Shown: positions 1 through 7,560, counted from the stretch's first letter. The stretch: DNA of 9,273 nt from Nitrospirota bacterium (GCA_015232165.1 JADGAE010000059.1:1-9273); one strand, 5' to 3'. A program made the numbers and translations. The notes: a model not told the origin generated them from the sequence alone.

Positions 1-34
1 CTTTAATCTGTGCAATCATGGTTCAGACAGTCCC
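1..34 (-). repeat. Dispersed 34-base repeat, inverted relative to 7614-7647
   Basis: The reverse complement of bases 1-34 matches 7614-7647 at 30 of 34 positions without gaps, with the shared core TGTCTGAACCA and CACAGATTA. The repeat may continue leftward beyond the window. It lies outside any coding region and looks like one copy of a dispersed intergenic repeat. No transposase is associated with it here. Confidence 0.7.
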
Positions 35-160
35 TTGTGCTTCCTTAAGTCAACGGCATTAGGGGTTTGGTAAGTTTACAGTCATCACTACTTGTGCAGG
101 ACTACCTTTTTTTTGATTACACTTCAGCTTTCTCCCACTTGACATGCGTTCATATTTTTT

Positions 161-190
161 GTTACATTGTATAAGTTTTGAGACTATAAT
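161..190 (+). promoter_or_regulatory. Candidate sigma70-type promoter of the DUF2760/Hsp70 operon
   Basis: A perfect TATAAT lies at 185-190, with GTTACA (4 of 6 matches to TTGACA) at 161-166 and an 18-base spacer. Transcription would start near 197, just before the ribosome binding site, and so would favour the ATG at 213. A TTGACA at 139-144 is an alternative -35 element, but its best partner (TACATT, 163-168) is weaker. I see no CIRCE element or recognisable heat-shock sigma site. The rest of 35-212 shows nothing else I can name. Confidence 0.35.
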
Positions 191-212
191 AAGGGCTGAG
201 GTAAGAAAAGTA

Positions 213-932
213 ATGGTGGATTTAAAGAAGGTACTTTATGTGTTATTTGGTTTTATAACCGGGGCTATGGGTGCTTTATCGTTTGTGCTTCCTCGGTTGA
301 GTGGTTTGAGTGCATCGAACAGGGCCGGGGTGCTCGTTGCCTTGGGTGTGTTGTTGTCCCTTGTGCTTTATGCGATGATTAAGCTCATCATGAGCGGGAT
401 AATCATGGAGCTTAACGAGCAGATGCTGGCAAAGAAACGCTCGGAGGATGCCGCCCGGAGGGTTAAGTCCCCCGTTGCAGCCGAAGCACGGGTGATAGAA
501 AAGCCCCCTGATCCCGAGGTAATAGACGCGATGGTTGCGGAAAAAGTGGCTCGGACGATCACCGCAAAGGTGGCACAGGTGCTTGCCATATTTCAAAAGA
601 AGGGGCGGCTGATCGATTTCCTGCAGGAGGACATAAGCGCCTTTGATGACAATCAGGTTGGACATGCTATTAGGAGCATACACAAGGAGTGCAAGGAGGC
701 CATGACAGAGTACCTGAGCCTGGAACCTATACGGAAAGAGTCAGAGGGGAGTGAGATTACCGTGGAAATAGGCTTTGACCCCTCCGCTATCCGCATCACC
801 GGAAATGTAAGCGGAGACCCCCCGTTTAAAGGAATCCTGAGGCATAACGGATGGAGGCTTGCCGGCACCAGACTGCCGGAGCAAAATCAAAACCTCGTCG
901 TTATAGAGCCTGCCGAGATAGAGATACTTTAA
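213..932 (+). CDS. DUF2760 family membrane-anchored protein
   Basis: This is a 239-residue protein of unknown biochemical function. The N-terminus has two hydrophobic segments, about residues 6-27 and 38-63, joined by a short loop, so it is predicted to sit in the inner membrane as a hairpin. A charged stretch (about 66-110) leads to a soluble domain. That domain has the conserved GRLIDFLQEDI segment (131-141), the QVGHAIRSIHKEC helix (148-160), LEP near 170, and ITGNVSGDPPFKGILRHNGW (195-214). I recognise these as the DUF2760 signature from memory. The ATG at 213 is preferred over the ATG at 144. TGAGGT at 197-202 precedes it at suitable spacing, the upstream codons add an unlikely tail, and the candidate promoter lies inside that tail. 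The gene heads the Hsp70 operon, and DUF2760 proteins are, as I recall, often encoded beside such Hsp70s. A role as membrane anchor or cofactor for them is inference. Confidence 0.85.
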   Translation: MVDLKKVLYVLFGFITGAMGALSFVLPRLSGLSASNRAGVLVALGVLLSLVLYAMIKLIMSGIIMELNEQMLAKKRSEDAARRVKSPVAAEARVIEKPPDPEVIDAMVAEKVARTITAKVAQVLAIFQKKGRLIDFLQEDISAFDDNQVGHAIRSIHKECKEAMTEYLSLEPIRKESEGSEITVEIGFDPSAIRITGNVSGDPPFKGILRHNGWRLAGTRLPEQNQNLVVIEPAEIEIL

Positions 933-1025
933 TAAAAAAATCCTGGAGACGGCAACATTATAGTTAATCATGCTTAATTACACCGGAGATGGTAGACAAG
1001 CTGAGAGATTTTGGAGTGGACGGGG

Positions 1026-1060
1026 CCCGGTGACCCGGGGGTAACTTATTACAGGGAGGT
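1026..1060 (+). promoter_or_regulatory. Leader hairpin and strong ribosome binding site before the first Hsp70
   Basis: The 134-base gap 933-1066 has no clear promoter and no credible gene. It contains a small GC-rich hairpin, CCCGG (1026-1030) with CCGGG (1035-1039). A strong Shine-Dalgarno GGGAGG (1054-1059) follows, 7 bases before the ATG at 1067. The hairpin lacks a T-run, so it is unlikely to terminate transcription. It could be an RNA processing or stability point within the operon. Confidence 0.4.
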
Positions 1061-1066
1061 AATATT

Positions 1067-3001
1067 ATGGAACAAACACGTTATATTGTAGGTATTGACC
1101 TTGGTACAACAAACTGTGTCGTTGCATACATTGACACGCACAACAATACAGATGGGACGAAAAATGAGGCTGAAAACGGAAAAGGCATAGAGAGCATCCT
1201 GTTTACAATTCCCCAGATAACCGACATGGGCTGTGTTGAGGGGCTTTCGTATCTGCCGTCGTTTTTGTTTATACCCCCTGGAGTTGAAGACCCTGAGAAA
1301 CACTACAAATTACCCTGGGCTGAGAACATCCCTTACGTGGTGGGCAAGTATGCCCTCAGACGCGGTGCGCAGTCGCCGGCGATGTTGGTTTCAAGTGCGA
1401 AGTCCTGGCTGTGTAATCAAGCGGTTGACAGGACGGCAGCCATCCTGCCATACTCGGCCCCCGAGTCCGTCAAAAAGCACTCACCACTGGAGGTATCAAC
1501 CTACTTCCTTAAGCACATCCGCCAGGCATGGAACTTCACAATGGCGGCGGACAACGCGCAATACGCCCTGGAAAATCAGGAAGTCTATATAACCGTGCCG
1601 GCCTCCTTTGATGCCGTGGCACGTGAACTGACTGTCCAGGCGGCCAACTCCGCAGGACTGACCAACATAACCCTCCTGGAGGAACCCCTGACCGCATTCT
1701 ATGCCTGGCTCAACAGGAGCAGGGATGACTGGAGGAAGTACACAAAGGTCGGTGATATAATCCTTGTCTGTGATATAGGCGGCGGAACGACCGACTTCAG
1801 CCTCATTGAGGTTGCACAGGAGGATGGAGACCTTGTGTTAAAGCGCATAGCCGTGGGCGACCACATACTCCTGGGTGGTGATAACATGGACCTGGCTATG
1901 GCCTATGCCGTTAAAAATGGGTTTGCCCAGCAGGGGGTCAACCTCGACCAGTACCAGATGCTTGGCCTGATACAGAGCGTCAGAGAGGCCAAGGAAAAGA
2001 TGTTGAGCGACCCCGATGTTACTACTCATCCCATCGTGGTACTTGGCCGTGGCCGCTCGGTCGTTGGCGGAACCATACAGACAACACTCCAACGACAAGA
2101 GGTGCAACAGACCCTCGTGGACGGCTTCTTCCCCGTGTGCAATCCCTCCGACTCTCCAATAGAGCGCAGCGCCACCGGACTCAAGGAACTCGGTCTCCGC
2201 TACGCGGCAGATACCGCCGTAACAAAACACATGTCCAGGTTCCTGAGACAACACGTCCAAAAGATCGATGACTCAACGCATCACAAAAAAGACTCCGCCC
2301 CAAAGGCAACAACCTCCGCCAAAAAACCCCATGCCAAGCCCACACACGAAAAGAGCTTTATACATCCAACCAAGATACTCTTTAACGGTGGTGTGACAAA
2401 GGCGAGCGACCTGTGTCTGCGCATCGTGGATGTACTTAACCGGTGGTTGCAGGCCGAGGGTTCCGGTGCCGTGGAGGTGCTCCGGGGTAACGACCCCGAC
2501 ATAGCGGTGGCACTGGGCGCAACCTACTACGGGTTTACTCGCAGGGGCAAGGGGATCAGGGTCCGTGCTGGAGCGGGTAGGTCATACTACGTTGGCATAG
2601 AGACTGCCATGCCGGCCGTCCCTGGGATGACGCCGCCGATTAAGGCCGTGTGTGTTGTCCCATTTGGGATGGAGGAGGGCACGGATATCGTCATCGAGGG
2701 ACAGGAGTTTGGACTCGTCGTCGGGGAACAATCCACGTTCAGATTCCTTAGCTCCACCACCAGAAAGACCGACGTTGCAGGACAGATAATCGATGAGTGG
2801 GAGACGGAACAGTTAATGGAACTGGCACCGTTTGAAACCACCCTCGCTGCCGATGGCACTGAAGGGGCCGTCATACCCGTTAAGATGCACAGTTATCTGA
2901 CAGAGACGGGGTCGCTTCAGTTGTGGTGCAAACATTCTACGGGTACAAACAAGTGGAAGCTCGAGTTTAACGTAAGAACCGGCGACCAATCCGCCACCTG
3001 A
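1067..3001 (+). CDS. Divergent Hsp70-family ATPase, no helical lid
   Basis: A 644-residue member of the Hsp70/actin ATPase superfamily, probably an ATP-driven cytoplasmic chaperone of unknown client. Visible nucleotide-binding motifs are phosphate-1 GIDLGTTN (9-16), ITVPASFD (175-182), the EEP connect motif (205-207), phosphate-2 DIGGGTTDF (236-244), LLGGDNMDLA (268-277, where DnaK has GGEDFD), AKEKML (308-313), the adenosine motif ILFNGGV (437-443) and AVALGATYYG (480-489). A His/Lys/Ser-rich insert (about 400-431) precedes the adenosine motif. Residues about 495-640 replace the DnaK substrate domain with a beta-type region, and there is no helical lid or DnaK-like tail. The protein is therefore not DnaK, HscA or HscC in the ordinary sense. 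The ATG has an excellent ribosome binding site. It is followed after 7 bases by a paralogous Hsp70 gene. No DnaJ or GrpE gene is nearby. Confidence 0.9.
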   Translation: MEQTRYIVGIDLGTTNCVVAYIDTHNNTDGTKNEAENGKGIESILFTIPQITDMGCVEGLSYLPSFLFIPPGVEDPEKHYKLPWAENIPYVVGKYALRRGAQSPAMLVSSAKSWLCNQAVDRTAAILPYSAPESVKKHSPLEVSTYFLKHIRQAWNFTMAADNAQYALENQEVYITVPASFDAVARELTVQAANSAGLTNITLLEEPLTAFYAWLNRSRDDWRKYTKVGDIILVCDIGGGTTDFSLIEVAQEDGDLVLKRIAVGDHILLGGDNMDLAMAYAVKNGFAQQGVNLDQYQMLGLIQSVREAKEKMLSDPDVTTHPIVVLGRGRSVVGGTIQTTLQRQEVQQTLVDGFFPVCNPSDSPIERSATGLKELGLRYAADTAVTKHMSRFLRQHVQKIDDSTHHKKDSAPKATTSAKKPHAKPTHEKSFIHPTKILFNGGVTKASDLCLRIVDVLNRWLQAEGSGAVEVLRGNDPDIAVALGATYYGFTRRGKGIRVRAGAGRSYYVGIETAMPAVPGMTPPIKAVCVVPFGMEEGTDIVIEGQEFGLVVGEQSTFRFLSSTTRKTDVAGQIIDEWETEQLMELAPFETTLAADGTEGAVIPVKMHSYLTETGSLQLWCKHSTGTNKWKLEFNVRTGDQSAT

Positions 3002-3008
3002 TTCCACA

Positions 3009-5891
3009 GTGAAGACATCACGTTTTATTATAGGCATAGACCTTGGCACTACGAATTCGGCGGTATCGTTTATAGACACGGCGGGGGATTCGCCGTCGGA
3101 GATACGGACCTTTTACATCCCCCAGTTGGTTGATATGGCACGTGTGAAGGCTCTACACACCCTGCCATCCTACATGTACCTGCCCACTCAATTTGAGCTT
3201 AAGGCCGATGACTACAGCCTGCCCTGGACGACATCGGTAAAGACAGGGGTTACGGCAGCAGATAACAGTGATGAGACCGCCTGCGTGGTTGGACACCTGG
3301 CCAGGGAAAGGGGTGCCAAAATCCCGGGTAACCTGGTCTGTTCAGCCAAGTCCTGGCTGTGTCACAATCGCGTCCAGCGCAGGGCGCCGATCCTGCCCTG
3401 GGGAAGGGATGCGGCCTTGGGCAAGGTCTCTCCCGTTGAGGCCTCCGCAATGTACCTGGGGCACATAAAGGCCGCCTGGAATTATGAGTTTGCCGCAGGC
3501 GGCGACAACAACTGCCTGGAAAATCAACAGATCATCCTGACTATTCCGGCCTCCTTTGACGAGCCGGCCAGGGAACTGACATCCGAGGCCGCCGTGATGG
3601 CGGGACTGAAGTCCTTTACAATGCTTGAGGAACCGCAGGCTGCCTTCTATTGGTGGATAGCCGCACACCAGGCCGGAGACAGGTCAACACTGTTGGGCGG
3701 GGATAAGCTCGTGCTTGTCTTTGACATTGGCGGGGGGACGACCGATTTCAACCTCATCTCCGTGACACAAGAGGCCGATAAGCTCGCGTTTCAGAGGGTT
3801 GCCGTGGGAGACCACCTGCTGCTGGGTGGCGACAACATGGACCTGGCAATTGCCAAAGAGATGGAAACTAAACTCATGGCCAACAAAAGCAAGCTGGATT
3901 TCAACCAGTGGGTAAGCCTGTGGCATCAGTGCCGCAGCGCCAAGGAGGAGTTGTTGGGCGATGCCTCAAGGGATTCCGTGGAGTTGTCGGTCCTGGGCAC
4001 GGGACGCTCGGTCATCGCAGGGGCAATGAAGGGTGTTTTGACAAGGGACGAGGTATCTAAAATAATATTAGACGGTTTTTTTAAGAAGACGCCAATTGGA
4101 CAAGAGCCGGTAAAGGGCAGGACATCCGGATTTCAGGAGCTTGGTCTGCCCTATGTATCGGACCCGACTATAACGACGCACCTTTCCCTGTTTCTTAGGA
4201 GACACGCCATAAACCCGCAACTGCCAAGAGTAGTTGACCCACAAAGCGGACTGAGTATCGTGCGCCCTGACGTGTTGCTCTTTAACGGCGGAGTGTTTAA
4301 GTCTGCCCTGATACGTTCTGCCGTAACGGAGGCGCTGCATCATTGGTTTGCGGCGGGGGAGGACTGGTCGTTGCAGGTACTGGACAACGACCGGCTTGAT
4401 CATGCCGTTGCGCTGGGTGCGGCCTACTATGGGCAGGTGCTCAGGGGCGTTGGCATGAGGATCAGCGGGGGAACTGGCAAGGCCTACTACATTGCGGTGG
4501 AGCCTGCACGTAAGACCAAAGGCACGGAAGGCCCCCACAGTCAATTCACAGACCCCATCACCGTCGTCTGCGTTGCCCCCAAGGGGCTGGAGGAGGGTCA
4601 GCAATTGCACATTGCACAGCCTGAATTCCAGGTGCTGGCCAATAATCCCGTGAGCTTTTCGCTGTACTGCTCCAGTTTCAGGGTTGGAGACAAGGTGGGC
4701 GACCTGATCGTTGATGAGCGCGATGCCTTCGTCGAGTTGCCTGCGATAAAGACGGTCCTGTATTTTGGCAAAAAGACCGGAGTAACCAAGATTCCGGTAT
4801 CCTTGTTTGTCCGGTTAAACGAGTACGGCACCCTGGATGTCTATTGCGAGTCTAAGAGCACGACCCACAGGTGGAAGCTGGCCTTTCAACTGCGCGGGGC
4901 CACAGAGGATGCCCCCGCGGATGCCCCAAAGGATGCCACTGTGATTGACCGCACCATCGATGAGACGAACATACAGGAGGCCGCCAACCTCATACGAAAG
5001 GCCTTCGACTCCGACGACACGAACGTCACCCCGGACAACATCACCAAAAAGCTGGAGCAGACCCTCGCCCTGGACAGGACAATGTGGCCCCTGTTGACCA
5101 TACGGACGCTGTGGGATGTCCTGATAGAGTTGCGACATCGCAGGTTGGCAACCCCGCGGTATGAGGCACGGTGGTTGAATCTCGCAGGGTTTCTGTTGCG
5201 GCCCGGCTTTGGTCATCCGGTTGATGAGCATCGTATCAGGGAGCTTTGGAAGATATACGCCGAAGGCATCAGGTTTGTACGTGACGGACAGTGTCGTTTG
5301 GAGTGGTGGATACTGTGGAGGCGTGTTGCGGGTGGTCTTTCGGGACTGCATCAGGACATGTTGTTTAAGAAGATAGCGCCTTCTATACTTCAATCGCGCA
5401 AGAAGAAGGAGGCCGCGCGTCTGCAAGGGGCGGAGCTTGTTGAGCTTTGGATGCTTGCCGCAAGCCTGGAGCACCTCTCCGAGCAGGTCAAGGCGGAGTT
5501 GGGCAATCAGCTCATTAAACTCATCACTAAAGACAGGGGCAACGCAAGGTACTGCTGGTCGTTGTCGAGGGTTGGGGCGCGGCAACCCTTTCATGGTCCG
5601 GTCAACATGGTGGTACCAAAAGAGGTGGTACATAGTTGGGTGCGGCATGTCATGGTGCTTGATTGGCCAAAGCCTCACGAATTTGCCAACCTGCTGACGC
5701 AGTTGATCAGAAAGACCGGCGACAGGGTCAGAGACGTTGATGACTCCTTGAGACAGGAGGTCGTACAACGCCTCGGCGTCTACGAGTGGGCACAGCGCTA
5801 CATCCAGCCAATCAACGAGGTCGTACCCATCGACTGGGAAGAGGAAAAGGCCGTCTTTGGAGAATCACTACCTATTGGGTTGTACGTATAA
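3009..5891 (+). CDS. Hsp70-family ATPase fused to a C-terminal DUF3731-type domain
   Basis: A 960-residue paralogue of the preceding protein. Its ATPase motifs are in the same order: GIDLGTTN (9-16), LTIPASFD (177-184), EEP (207-209), DIGGGTTDF (239-247), LLGGDNMDLA (271-280), AKEELL (311-316), LLFNGGV (423-429) and AVALGAAYYG (466-475). A beta-type region (about 480-630) matches that of the first Hsp70. An Ala/Pro/Asp-rich linker (631-643) then leads to a helical domain (about 655-950) with tryptophan- and arginine-rich motifs, notably EWWILWRRVAGGL (765-777). I recognise this as the DUF3731-type tail of some bacterial Hsp70s. The start is GTG at 3009, 7 bases after the upstream TGA, with no strong Shine-Dalgarno, so translation is probably coupled to the first Hsp70. 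The start is supported by its position just before the phosphate-1 motif, as in the paralogue. The function of the tail is unknown. Confidence 0.92.
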   Translation: MKTSRFIIGIDLGTTNSAVSFIDTAGDSPSEIRTFYIPQLVDMARVKALHTLPSYMYLPTQFELKADDYSLPWTTSVKTGVTAADNSDETACVVGHLARERGAKIPGNLVCSAKSWLCHNRVQRRAPILPWGRDAALGKVSPVEASAMYLGHIKAAWNYEFAAGGDNNCLENQQIILTIPASFDEPARELTSEAAVMAGLKSFTMLEEPQAAFYWWIAAHQAGDRSTLLGGDKLVLVFDIGGGTTDFNLISVTQEADKLAFQRVAVGDHLLLGGDNMDLAIAKEMETKLMANKSKLDFNQWVSLWHQCRSAKEELLGDASRDSVELSVLGTGRSVIAGAMKGVLTRDEVSKIILDGFFKKTPIGQEPVKGRTSGFQELGLPYVSDPTITTHLSLFLRRHAINPQLPRVVDPQSGLSIVRPDVLLFNGGVFKSALIRSAVTEALHHWFAAGEDWSLQVLDNDRLDHAVALGAAYYGQVLRGVGMRISGGTGKAYYIAVEPARKTKGTEGPHSQFTDPITVVCVAPKGLEEGQQLHIAQPEFQVLANNPVSFSLYCSSFRVGDKVGDLIVDERDAFVELPAIKTVLYFGKKTGVTKIPVSLFVRLNEYGTLDVYCESKSTTHRWKLAFQLRGATEDAPADAPKDATVIDRTIDETNIQEAANLIRKAFDSDDTNVTPDNITKKLEQTLALDRTMWPLLTIRTLWDVLIELRHRRLATPRYEARWLNLAGFLLRPGFGHPVDEHRIRELWKIYAEGIRFVRDGQCRLEWWILWRRVAGGLSGLHQDMLFKKIAPSILQSRKKKEAARLQGAELVELWMLAASLEHLSEQVKAELGNQLIKLITKDRGNARYCWSLSRVGARQPFHGPVNMVVPKEVVHSWVRHVMVLDWPKPHEFANLLTQLIRKTGDRVRDVDDSLRQEVVQRLGVYEWAQRYIQPINEVVPIDWEEEKAVFGESLPIGLYV

Positions 5892-5898
5892 GACAGCT

Positions 5899-5930
5899 AA
5901 AAAAAAGGTCCATACTTTCGCACTTTTTTA
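5899..5930. terminator. Weak bidirectional terminator between convergent genes
   Basis: AAAAAAG (5901-5907) can pair with CTTTTTT (5923-5929) around a 15-base loop. This gives a T-run on either strand, 7 bases after the Hsp70-DUF3731 stop and opposite the end of the kinase gene. The stem is almost all A-T pairs, so it would be weak as an intrinsic terminator. Position is the main argument. Confidence 0.35.
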
Positions 5931-5963
5931 TAAACCAGCATTTAATGCAGTTCTTGAAAATGG

Positions 5964-5984
5964 ATTCCCGCGAAACATGTCCCC
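5964..5984 (+). repeat. Relic of the ATTCCTGCGAAACATG repeat
   Basis: These 21 bases match 7807-7827 at 19 positions, with the shared core GCGAAACATGTCCC. The copy sits in the 107-base convergent junction and ends 14 bases before the stop of the kinase gene. It lacks the GCAGGAAT arm that closes the hairpin at 7807-7872, so it looks degenerate or partial. Confidence 0.6.
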
Positions 5985-5998
5985 GGACGAGCTATAAA

Positions 5999-7495
5999 TC
6001 AGGGGTCGCACGGCAGGGAGACCTCAAAAGTGGAGCCAACGTTTATATGTGATTTTACACATATGAAACCTTTGTGGTTTTCCACCACCTTTTTTACGCT
6101 GTAAAGGCCAAGACCTGTCCCCTTTATGCTACCCGGGACCTGGTAGTACGGGTCAAATATTTTATCTATATATCCTTCGTCGATGCCCGGACCATCATCC
6201 GTAACGGTTAATCTGACGCTCACATCCTCTTTGTCATAGTTTACCCAAATACTACTTTTGGCATACTTGGTGGCATTGCTTAAGAGGTTTTCTATCATGT
6301 TTATGAGCTGTCGTTGATCGCCTGCAAGGGTAATATGTCGAATACCGCAGTGGTGCACACCCTCATAGTTGTTGAGCGTGAGGCTGAGGCCCCGGCTTTC
6401 CATTGCAGGCAAACAGTTTATGACGGCCATCGTCAGTATCTTGTCAAACTGCAAGTGCTCGGGTATGAAGGTCCTCAAGTCAGCCTTTTCCTTGAGCAGG
6501 CACGATGTATCCTCGATAGTGTTAAGCAGGTGTTCCGAGATGTCTTTGATGTTATTAACGACCTTGAGCTTCTCCTCATCGCTTTTAGCCTTGCCAAGCA
6601 ATAAGCGTCTGGCATATCCCGATATGGCAATTAACGGCGTCTTTAGGTCATGGATCAGCACGGAGATGAACCTCTCGCGCTGATAGCTTAACCTCTCCTG
6701 TGCCTGCTTAAGTTTGTTGAGGTCCTGGAAGATTATCGCAACGCCTATAAATCCGTTGTTATGGTCTCTTATTGGCGAGGTGTACCCATATATCGTCAAT
6801 AGTTGTCCGCCCGGAAGCATTAGTATGTGATTTGTGAGATCAACCACTTCGTCCCGTATGAATGATTTAAGTGTGAAGGTTTCATTATTGTAATCGTTTT
6901 TTATGGTAAACATCTCCGATATTGGCCTGCCATGTGCGTGTTCCACGAGGCATCCGATTATGTACTGGGCCGTGGGATTCATAAATATTACATTGCCGTT
7001 TACATCGACGGCTATTACGGCATCACCTACACTGTTGTTGAGTATAAGGTCGATGAGTTTGCTTTTTTCATCAATCTCTCGCTTATGGATGGCATCAATT
7101 GCGTTTTTTTCTATAGCTTCAAGGAGTTTGTACGGGTCTATTGGTTTTTTTATAAAGCTGTCTACCTTGGCATCTATGGCCCTGATAAAGTACTCCTCAT
7201 CATTAAAAGCGGTGGTAACAATTATCTTGGTATCCTGGCGCATTTTTCTAATCTTTTTGACCATCTGAATACCGTCCATGTTAGGCATGTTTATGTCGGT
7301 AACTACAATATCCGGGGCGTGTATGCTAAACAGATCAAGCCCCTCCTGAGCATTATAGGCGCTAAACAGCATTTTTACACGCCTCCTCAAAAAGACGGAA
7401 AGTTGTCTGTTTACCTCATCATCATCTTCAACATATAGAATGCTTACAGCTTTAATGATATCGTCGGTTTTACCGCTATACAGCGTTTCATCCAT
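5999..7495 (-). CDS. Hybrid histidine kinase: receiver-PAS-HisKA-HATPase
   Basis: A 498-residue soluble signalling kinase with no signal peptide or membrane segment. The receiver domain (about 15-130) has the acidic pocket E23-D26, the phospho-acceptor D67 in VVTDINMPNMDG, T94/T95 and K117 before P118. A PAS domain follows (about 150-257). A short helical linker (about 258-278) leads to the HisKA domain with H282 in HDLKTPL. The HATPase domain has an N-box (ENLLSNATKYAK, 402-413), DDGPGID (433-439) and GTGLGL (459-464). All catalytic residues are present. The usual chemistry is phosphoryl transfer between His and Asp, so with an N-terminal receiver the kinase may be an intermediate in a phosphorelay or be gated by an upstream kinase. 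The ATG at 7495 leaves a normal lead into the receiver but has no clear Shine-Dalgarno. No DNA-binding partner is adjacent, and the gene is convergent with the Hsp70 operon. The signal sensed by the PAS domain cannot be read. Confidence 0.95.
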   Translation of the reverse strand: MDETLYSGKTDDIIKAVSILYVEDDDEVNRQLSVFLRRRVKMLFSAYNAQEGLDLFSIHAPDIVVTDINMPNMDGIQMVKKIRKMRQDTKIIVTTAFNDEEYFIRAIDAKVDSFIKKPIDPYKLLEAIEKNAIDAIHKREIDEKSKLIDLILNNSVGDAVIAVDVNGNVIFMNPTAQYIIGCLVEHAHGRPISEMFTIKNDYNNETFTLKSFIRDEVVDLTNHILMLPGGQLLTIYGYTSPIRDHNNGFIGVAIIFQDLNKLKQAQERLSYQRERFISVLIHDLKTPLIAISGYARRLLLGKAKSDEEKLKVVNNIKDISEHLLNTIEDTSCLLKEKADLRTFIPEHLQFDKILTMAVINCLPAMESRGLSLTLNNYEGVHHCGIRHITLAGDQRQLINMIENLLSNATKYAKSSIWVNYDKEDVSVRLTVTDDGPGIDEGYIDKIFDPYYQVPGSIKGTGLGLYSVKKVVENHKGFICVKSHINVGSTFEVSLPCDP

Positions 7496-7501
7496 ATAAG
7501 T

Positions 7502-7530
7502 AGCTTAACAAAATAGCCGCAATGTGTCAA
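7502..7530 (-). promoter_or_regulatory. Candidate kinase promoter, possibly leaderless
   Basis: On the minus strand TTGACA lies at 7530-7525, and 17 bases on is TAAGCT (7507-7502), a weak -10 with 3 of 6 matches. The predicted start of transcription would fall at or within a few bases of the ATG at 7495. That is consistent with the lack of a Shine-Dalgarno, but the -10 is poor. Confidence 0.25.
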
Positions 7531-7560
7531 CCCCAAAAAACGGATAATTCAGGGTTGACA
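7525..7560. promoter_or_regulatory. Perfect 9-bp inverted repeat with divergent TTGACA hexamers
   Basis: TGTCAACCC (7525-7533) and GGGTTGACA (7552-7560) are exact reverse complements separated by 18 bases. Each arm carries TTGACA pointing outward. The minus-strand copy could serve the kinase gene. The plus-strand copy would read into repeat DNA, with only weak -10 sequence near 7579. The repeat may be an operator, a pair of divergent promoters or a stem in RNA. Confidence 0.5.

Noticed and set aside
144..212. Upstream in-frame ATG that would add 23 residues to the DUF2760 protein
   Set aside because: It overlaps the candidate promoter and lacks a ribosome binding site. The ATG at 213 has one and begins directly before the first membrane segment.
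989..1033. A 14-codon frame (ATG at 989, TGA ending at 1033) between DUF2760 and the first Hsp70
   Set aside because: It has a partial Shine-Dalgarno, but it is too short to support as a peptide from sequence alone.
4815..5768. A 317-codon minus-strand open frame inside the second Hsp70 gene
   Set aside because: It lies antisense to a strongly supported coding region, has no domain I recognise and has a composition typical of a frame shadow.
1067..5891. Canonical dnaK or hscA assignment for the Hsp70 genes
   Set aside because: The GGDNMD motif, the missing helical lid and tail, the extra segments and the absence of dnaJ, grpE or iron-sulfur cluster genes argue against it.
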